Of a stretch of DNA of 64,000 nt, positions 53,601-62,254 are shown in pieces. Made by a program: the position numbers and the translations under genes. Source of the stretch: Sipunculus nudus (Eukaryota > Annelida > Sipuncula > Golfingiida > Sipunculidae). Below the pieces are notes generated by a model. The model was not told the origin of the DNA. It saw nothing but the letters and a program-made list of their open reading frames with translations, and searched no databases. Each line of letters begins with the position of its first letter. Position 1 is the stretch's first letter. The stretch is taken from NCBI GenBank assembly GCA_026874595.1, contig CM049310.1, positions 77,493,056 to 77,557,055 of the forward strand. The letters are read 5' to 3'.

Positions 53601-56600
53601 AATATATGGCTAGATCGCGCCTTATTACTGAAGTCGAGGACAGTAGTGATTACGAGGAGTGTATCGAAGACCACGAAGGTAGGGATGATGTGCCTTGCGC
53701 CTTATTCGACACACCCAGTGTCCGTAGATGTAATGTTGAGCAATCCCCCTATCTGAACACATACTATAACAACAAGTTGGTCCATCTCACACTTGACACT
53801 GGTGCGACTACTAATATGATCAAAGAATCCTCGGCTCATGCCATTGTCTTACCTAAAACCCCTGCATCCCAGATGGCCAGACAGGCGGATGGCGTCATGC
53901 CACTGGATATTATAGGTGAGGTTCACTGCGAATTAACCAGAGGGCCGTATACATTCCAGCTCGAAGCCCTTGTGGTAAAACAACTAGATGTCGAAATACT
54001 AGCTGGCACTCCCTTTCTCACTGACAATGACATAGCCATACGTTCTGCCAAGAAACAAGTTTTCATTCATGGAACTGATGTTGTGTATTACAAAACCCCA
54101 CGTAATAGTGATGTTTCAACCAGGCCTGCCCAGATATTCTTGATTCGTGCCCCCCCTAAACAGACTGTAGTTCTTCTGGGTGAATATATTGATTTAGAGG
54201 CACCACATGACACTGAACCTTACTCTGTTTGGGCACTTGAACCACGGTTTGACGCAGTATGCAACAAACATGTTAGCCCAGACAAAGCATGGCCTGCTCC
54301 TCAAGAAATACAGTCCATTGGCCACACTTTGCGACTCGTAAATACCACAGAAGAGGCTATATTACTTAAACTCAATGAACACTTATGCCAGTTACATCAT
54401 ATATCGCAAGTCTCTGAGGATCAAACACTACCTACAGTATGTGACCCCCAGGCCAATAAGGTTGTTATGTCTCGCGAAACAGCCAGTGGTTCCCATTCCC
54501 ATCAGGAATCAGTCGATCCGGATCAATGTCTACACAAAACAATACGCGACATGTTTACTGACCTGAACATGGATTATGACAGTGTGTTTAAACCCACTAT
54601 ATCTAAGTATAACGGGGTCAGTGGGAAAATTGAGGCAGTTGTCAATATGGGCCCTACCCTCCCCCCACAACGGAAGGGCCGTATACCACATTACAACCGT
54701 AAGTCAATGATTGAACTCCAACAGAAATTTGATGAGCTTGAATCTGCCAGAGTCTTCGCTAAACCCGAGGAAGTGAACGTCTGTGTTGAATACCTAAACC
54801 TGTCATTTCTGGTAAAAAAAACGAACGGGGGGAGTCAGCTGGTGACCTCATTCAGGGAAGTAGGACAGTACAGTAAACCCCAGCCCTCCCTCATGCCGAA
54901 CGTGGACAGTGTCCTCAGAGACATAGGACGGTGGAAATACATCATAGTTACCGACCTTCGCCATGAATTCTACCAAATCCCCCTTTCCCAGTCTTCGATG
55001 AAATATTGTGGTGTAGTCACACCTTTCAAGGGGATACGCGTGTATACCAGGTGTGCCATGGGCATGCCTGGATCTGAAACATGTCTGGAGGAGCTGATGT
55101 GCAGAGTGCTCGATGATTTCATTCAAGAAGGATGTGTAGCTAAAATAGCTGATGATCTCTTCGTGGGAGGTGACACACCAGAAGATCTATTAAATCACTG
55201 GGGCCAGGTCCTTGCCTCCCTCAAACATAACTACATCAGCCTATACGCAGCAAAAACTATCATATGCCCTACAACAACAGTTATTCTTGGATGGGTTTGG
55301 TCCAGTGGTACCCTCAAAGCTAGCCCTCACAGAATCGCCGCACTATCTTCTGTGGAGCCCCCATCCACAATCAAAGGGTTAAGATCATATATCGGCGCAT
55401 ACAAAGTGCTCAGTCGGGTGCTTCTCGGGTATGCTGACCTGCTGGACTGCCTTAAAAGGCACATTGCAGGCAAGCCATCTTGTGACAAAATTGAATGGAC
55501 TGATGAGCTATTAACCACATTCACATATTCTCAGTTACGCCTCCGTGACAATAAGGTAATTACTTTGCCCAGACCAGACGACTGTCTCTGGGTCGTCACT
55601 GAGGGATCAGTAAAACAATGTGGTATAGGCGCCACACTATATGTACTGCGAGATGATAAACTCCATTTGGCAGGGTTCTTTAATGCAAAGCTCCGTAAAC
55701 ACCAAATAACATGGCTACCGTGTGAGGTGGAGGCACTATGCATCGGAGCAGCTGTGAAGCATTTCTCCCCCTATATTACTCAATCGCACTATACTACCCA
55801 GGTACTGACAGACAGTCGCCCATGCGTATCAGCCTACAACAAACTCTGCAGAGGAGAGTTCTCTACCAGCTCCCGAGTGACAAAATTTTTGTCCATCGTA
55901 AGTCGGTACCAGGTCACGGTCTGTCATATCGCAGGTGAGGCCAACTTACCATCAGACTATGCTAGCAGAAATCCTTTGACTTGTCCTGACCAAAGCTGTC
56001 AGTTGTGTGTTTTTGTACAGGAGACTGAGGACTCTGTCATCTGAAAATTGACCATACGTGACGTCATCGTCTGTTCAAACAATATGCCATTTACCAGCCG
56101 CGCAGCCTGGCACGCTATCCAACAATTTAGTGCCCTGATCTGAAACGTACTCACTCTCATCTGTCACAGGGCATGCGTCCATCCAAGAAAATAACCAAAA
56201 TTCCTGACGTCAAGAGGTACCTCAATAACGTCACCATCGCTAGAGATGGTCTCCTCATTGTACAAACTGATCTGCCTTTTCAACCAATGCGAGAGCGTAT
56301 TGTTGTGCCACGCAAGGTCTTGGATGGACTCCTTACAGCCATCCACATCCGCTTTGACCATCCTAGTCGCCACCAGATGAAACAGGTTACCTCACGCTAT
56401 TTTTATGCTCTTGACCTGGGTAGAGCTATCGAATTAGTTTGTTCGTCATGTCATCATTGCACTGCCCTACGGTCAGTCCCCAATCAGCTAATTCAACAAT
56501 CATCCACAGCACCCCCAGACCGGATCGGTTTGTCATTCAGTGCCGATGTTATGCGCCGCTATCGCCAGTACATTCTCATACTACGCGAGACTGTTTCATC

Positions 56601-59600
56601 TTACACCCTCACGATGCTGATCGACAATGAGCAACAACGTACGTTACGAGACGCCATACTGACCATGTGTGCCTCGCTGCGATCACTAGGGGATTACGGT
56701 GTGCACATCAGGGTGGATCAGGCCCCAGGTTTCCAGGCCCTTGCCAGCGTGCCCCTACTTAAAGCCCATGGAATAACCCTGGAGCTTGGTCGGTCAAAAA
56801 ATATAAATAAAAACCCTGTCGCCGAACATGCCATCAATGAGCTCGGTTTAGAATGCCTCAAGATTTGCCCCAAAGGTGGCCCTTTAACTAAGCTAACACT
56901 GGCTCAAGCCACAGCCAACATGAATACCAGAATCCGGAAAGCTGGTCTTTCCGCAAGGGAAATATGGACCCAACGGGATCAGATAACAGGTGAGCAATTA
57001 CCTATTGATGACCGTCAAATTATCCTACAACAACATTTTACCCGCGAACAAAATCATGGTCCCAGTGCTATGGCTAAATCTAATGGCAAATCACAGTCTC
57101 GCCAATATGACATTCAAGTGGGGGACCTTGTATACCTGTATGCTGACCAAGATAAAACCGGAGCAAGAGACAAATACATGGTTACAGAGAAGTCTGATAC
57201 AACTTGCCAGGTCAGAAAATTCACTAAGTCTCAGTTTCGGTGTTAGTGTTTTGATGTGAGAATCGCAGATTGTTATCCTGTCATGTCTACCTCCTTCGGT
57301 GGCCCACACACTGGCCCCGTCAGAGGCTTGGACAACTGTTCTGATTCTGACACTGAGTCAGCGCATGCAACGCCACAGACAGCGCCCCCTATGGCAACAA
57401 CAGATCACTATCCTGCGCAGTATCCGCCACCCGTGCCACCTGAAATAGTACTTCAGCCCGACCCCCCTGCCGGCCCATCACCAGAGCACCAGATACCAGA
57501 GAATCACGTGATAGCCCCGTCTGAGTTGTCCACACCCTCTTCGCACGCCCTGCTTGAGGATGACATTACCCTCAACACCCCACTACGCAGGTCCTCACGG
57601 TCGAGAAAACCCCCAGCCTGGCAGGATAGTGGTACATGGGTCATGGACTAGTGTTACCTTGTTCGTTTTACATTAAGAACTCATTTTATTATTATCTATG
57701 TTGCATGCTCAATGACCCCACAACTCACTCCGGTTGTGGTACCCTTTTATTTCCTGTATTAAGTGAGTGCGAGCCTAGCGCCGCTCACCTAAACCCAGTT
57801 GTGCTGCATCCTAATTACTTCAGGACCTTCATCAGTGAGGAATGTGAACTTTAGCCTGTCCAGCAGTGTGATTATTTCTATGTTGATGAGTCTTACTTTC
57901 CTTTGTGAAGGTAAGGGAGGTGGTTGCGCCACCTTACGGCAGTTAGTTAAACTAATGTTCATTGTTACCACGTGTGTTTACGGTCATCTCCGTTCTGTGT
58001 CCGCCTTACATCCATATAAAGGCTCGATCCAATATAAGGACGTTGTTGTTTGTCGCAGAATAATGGAAAATTTGATACAAAAGCTCAAGTATCTGAACAA
58101 CTAATGCATTGATCACCATCATTCTTTGCATAGATATTGATCATGGAGTGTTTCATCAGTTTCTGCAGACAGGTGGCGCTACCTGAATTTTTTGTTAGTT
58201 TTTACGATTTTTTTTCTTTATTTTTGAGACATCTTAAGATGCGGTCATCTGTTAACAGGACACAAATCCTAAGGACTGGACCTAGAACCATCTCTCTTGA
58301 CATGCTGGGAGGCCCATGAAAAGTCTCTGTGGAAACCTGGAATAAGGTCTCTGTTACCCATATTCTTCGAGCTATGGGGCTCTGAAGTACCCCCCAAATA
58401 ATGGAAAATTTGATACAACAGCTCAAGTATCTGAATAACTAATGCATTGATAACCATGATTTTTGCATGGAAATTGGTCATGAATGTTTCATCACTTTCT
58501 GAAGACTGGTGGCGCCACCTGTATTTTTTTCGATTTTTTATGAATTTTTTCTCTATTTTTAGACCTCTTAAGATGCGGTCTGTTAACAGGGCACACTTCG
58601 TAACCACTGGACCAAAAATCTTCTATCATGACATGCAGGGAGGTCATTAAAAATATCTCTGTGGAAACCTGAAATTAGGTCTCTGTTATCCATATCCTCT
58701 AAGCTGTGGGGCTCAGTAGACCCCAAAGAATAACTTAATATTTGATACAAAAGCTCTAGTATCTCAACAAATTGTGCATTGGTTGCCATGATTCTTCGCA
58801 TGCATTTTCATCATGGAGTGTTTCATCAGTTCTTGCAGACTGGTGGCGTCACCTGTTTTTTTCCGATTTTTATGCATTTTCTCTCTATTATTGAGACCTT
58901 CAAAGATGCGGCCGTCTGTTATCAGGGCAGGGAAGTCAATGAAAAATATCCTTGGAAACCTGAAATTAGGTCTCTCTTACCCATATTCTCTGAGCTATGG
59001 GGCTCTGAAGCACCCCTAGCATAATTGAAAATTTGATACCAAAGCAGGGCACAAATTATAACCATTAAACCTAGAACCTTCTAACTTAAAATCGAGGGAG
59101 GTCCATGAAAAGTCTCCTTGGAAACATGAAATTAGGTCTCTGTTACCCATAATCTTTGAGCAATGGGGCTAATAAGCACACCCCAGAATATTTGAAAATT
59201 TACCAAAGTAGAGCACAAATGATAACCATTGGACCAAGAATCTTCTCACTTGGCATCCTGAGAATTCCTCAAAAGTTCCCCCATCAGAACCTGAAATTTG
59301 GTCATTGTGACCTACAATATCTATGTTTGAGCATCCCAGAAGTAATGAAAAATACACACAAATTGCCAGGTTCCTAAGAAAAGGCTGGTTGGATTGTCAT
59401 CAAATTTGGTGGGCTAATGTTTCTTGATGAACTTAAGCTAATATGCATGAATGATGATGCCACCTATATTATCTTATAAATTTTATTTATTTTACATGGA
59501 TTGTACAAATAGTTATAAATAACTAATATGAGGCACTCTCCATGGCTCGGTTGTTAGTGCTCGGCAGTTGGTAAGGGTCGAGGAAACCGGAGGACCTGGA

Positions 59601-62189
59601 GAAAACCAACGACCTTGGATGGGCCACTACAACCCATTCTCATAGCAACATCGGAAATCGAACCTGGGTTGCCAGCGGAGAAGGCCGAGTGTTTTACCAC
59701 TCAGCTGTCCAGGTCCCTTTTAGTTTCCTGTGCAAGGACATATTGTCAACATGTCAGTCGGCTCAGCGTCATGACCCATGGGTCGCTTGTTTATTAATCT
59801 GGGGGGGGGTACTTACGAGCCCGCTAAATCAAGAGAATATGGGTAACAGAGACCAAATTTCAGGTTTCCAAGGAGATTGTTCATGGACCTCCCTGGATGT
59901 CAAGTTTGAAGATTCCACGTCCAGCGGTTATGATTTGTGCCCTGTTAACGGACGGCTGGACTGCCGGATGGCCAGACGGCCGGAAGGCCAGACAGACAAT
60001 GGACAAAGAGTGATTGCTATTACAAAATTCAGATGTCATTTTGGGTAAACAATTAAATCTTGATTAAATAAAGTTATATCTCTGAAAAAAAAGTCTCTAG
60101 CTTCAACAAATATCATGTTAAGTGAGTAAATATCTTTCCTGATTTTTTTACAAAGTGCATTGTGTTTGGGCCCATAACTTTTCTAAATTACAGAATACTG
60201 ACCTAATTTCTGGATTGTACATAGAGATTATATAGGAAATATTTATGGGAAATATGAATAAAAAACAAATGAGCGTTTTTTATAGTAGGCAGTTCTGAAG
60301 TGTGATAATAGGTTTTATTGTAAAACTGAGGTTTTCCTTAATTTTTCAAAGGACAAAGTCACAGTGACCCATTTCTCAGTTTGGCAGGAGATCTTGGGGA
60401 TATCTAACAGCATGCCAAATTTTTTTATTTGTCGCTCTAACGGTTTCAAAATGTGCAAGTCTAACAGACAGACGGACAATGGACCATGACTATAGAACAG
60501 ATTACTGACAGACAGCTCAGCTAAAAATGAAAATACACCATTATATGCTCAAAGCTGAAGGTGCAAATCATTATCTTTAGATCACTAGTTACTATATCCA
60601 CTGCACTGTATTTAATTTAAGATATTTTTTGAGTGAATCTGTAAATATAATATTTTTTGTTTCCTCTACCAATTTGTTTCCCATATGTGCAATGGACACT
60701 GTCTTTATGCTCAATTTATGTAGCCCATCCTGAAGGCAGATTACTTTATTTTTTTTTTTTTTATTGAAACAACTTATAGACAAATACAAAAGAACATACA
60801 AATAGACATATATGAAGAGATACAAATACATTCACATAGACGGACATAAAGCAAAACATGTATGTTTCTATATCACATATTTTTAACTCCTAGATCTATA
60901 ATCAGATGTTAGTTACAGTGTTTAATTGAGAATGATACATATATACATATACACATATATATACTCATGTTCATACATATACACGCATACATACATATAC
61001 GTGTTGACAAGGGTTCTAAAAAAATAAAACAGGAAAAGAAAATAGATTTTTTTTTACTCTTTTTTGTTTCTAAAAGATAATATGAATATTGTCCCATTTT
61101 TCAATATGACTCTTGATTTTATCACGTTTCCTTGCAATATTCCTTTCTATATTATGAACTTGATCTATGTATATTTTGAAACTAATGTTTGTTGGCATTG
61201 TCTTGTTGCATTTGCAATTGTATATAATTTTTTTTGTTAACAGAAGTAGCATATCAATCAGGCTATTTTTTGTTGTGTTGAATATAATAGATTTTATATC
61301 AAACATCTCTTCATTTATCCCATTATGTAGAGTTGATAACCAATTTTTTACTTGAAATATTATCTTTTTAGTTTCTCTACAATGATAAAAAAGATGTAAC
61401 AATGTTTCTTTTTCAGAATTGCAGAAGGTGCAAAGTGTTGTTTCCTTTTTTCCAATGATAAATAAAAATGGGTTCAAAGCAATACATCTATGAAGTAGTT
61501 TAAACTGGAACATTCTCAGTTCTTCTGATATGGTTATTTTTTTAATATTCTGAAATGCTTCAAATACTATTTCTTGATAATCTCCTTGCATATCTCTGTT
61601 CCATTTTTCTACAACTTTTGAAGGTTCTGTATATATCTTGAGTATTAATTCTTTATATATTGTGTTTGTTACTTTTTCATTTTCTTAACTATTTCTAAAT
61701 TTGAATTATAGACTGTTTTTGTTATTTTATCTGTTACCAGTTCTTTCTTCAACCTGAATGGGATTGCATCCACTATACTCATGTATTGCATTTTCTTGAT
61801 ATTTTCTTAAGTTTTATCTGTTAATTCTCTGTGGGACAGGAAGACATATTTTTCTCCATTATACTTTGTGATATCTTTTATACTTGTTATTCCAGCTATA
61901 TGCAAAGTTTTATTATAAACTATTTTGTTACCAACTTTTATATGAGAGTTGAAAAATAATAGGCAGATTACTTTATGAGTGACTGGAACATTAAGTAAAA
62001 TGCTTACTTTCATCACAAATACATCCTGTTTGGGTACATGTGCCATGTAGACAATTACAAGTGACTGTAGAAACCTGAAAACAGATGAAAACACTGCATT
62101 ATAAAACTAGAGAATCAAAATATGAGAGTGGCATGAGATAAACATGCTGCTGGATGAATACGTAGTAAAAGGCATCAGGTATATATATA

Positions 62190-62254
<65 letters not shown>

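Larger units (their letters stand above)
52425..58055 (+). mobile_element. LTR retrotransposon, 5.6 kb, order PR-RT-RH-IN
   Basis: Two LTRs of about 130 bp flank gag, protease-RT-RNase H and integrase, with a primer-binding site and a polypurine tract (GAAGGTAAGGGAGGTGG, 57908-57923ish). The order is that of Ty3/Gypsy or BEL elements; the subfamily was not assigned. Lesions are few: stops at 52860 (TAA), 56042 (TGA) and 57244 (TAG), and frameshifts near 53530 and 56130. It interrupts a reversed P2 unit between GTACCCCC and AGAATAATGG. A clear target duplication could not be read. Confidence 0.85.
52194..59791 (-). mobile_element. Inverted type I element hosting an LTR retrotransposon and a SINE
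   Basis: It begins on the plus strand with TTTAGCTCAGCTGACTGTAA, the reverse complement of the right terminus and hairpin, and ends with GACCCATGGGTCGCTTGTT, the reverse complement of the left terminus (AACAAGCGACC). P2 units run in reverse at 52290-52424 and 58056-59355. The element is interrupted by the LTR retrotransposon 52425-58055 and the SINE at 59525-59735. Without them it would be about 1.75 kb. It sits exactly at a T tract of a forward P2 unit. Confidence 0.8.
42213..62007 (-). other. Intron 3, about 19.8 kb, repeat-filled
   Basis: Phase 1 intron inside EGF domain 1. It holds the type I/III elements at 42.6-48 kb, the 337-bp array, the LTR retrotransposon, the SINE and the LINE, most of which lie in nested insertions. 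Confidence 0.7.

Noticed and set aside
59640-59735. tRNA gene on the minus strand
   Set aside because: A and B boxes are present, but the acceptor and anticodon stems do not pair, and a SINE body follows directly.
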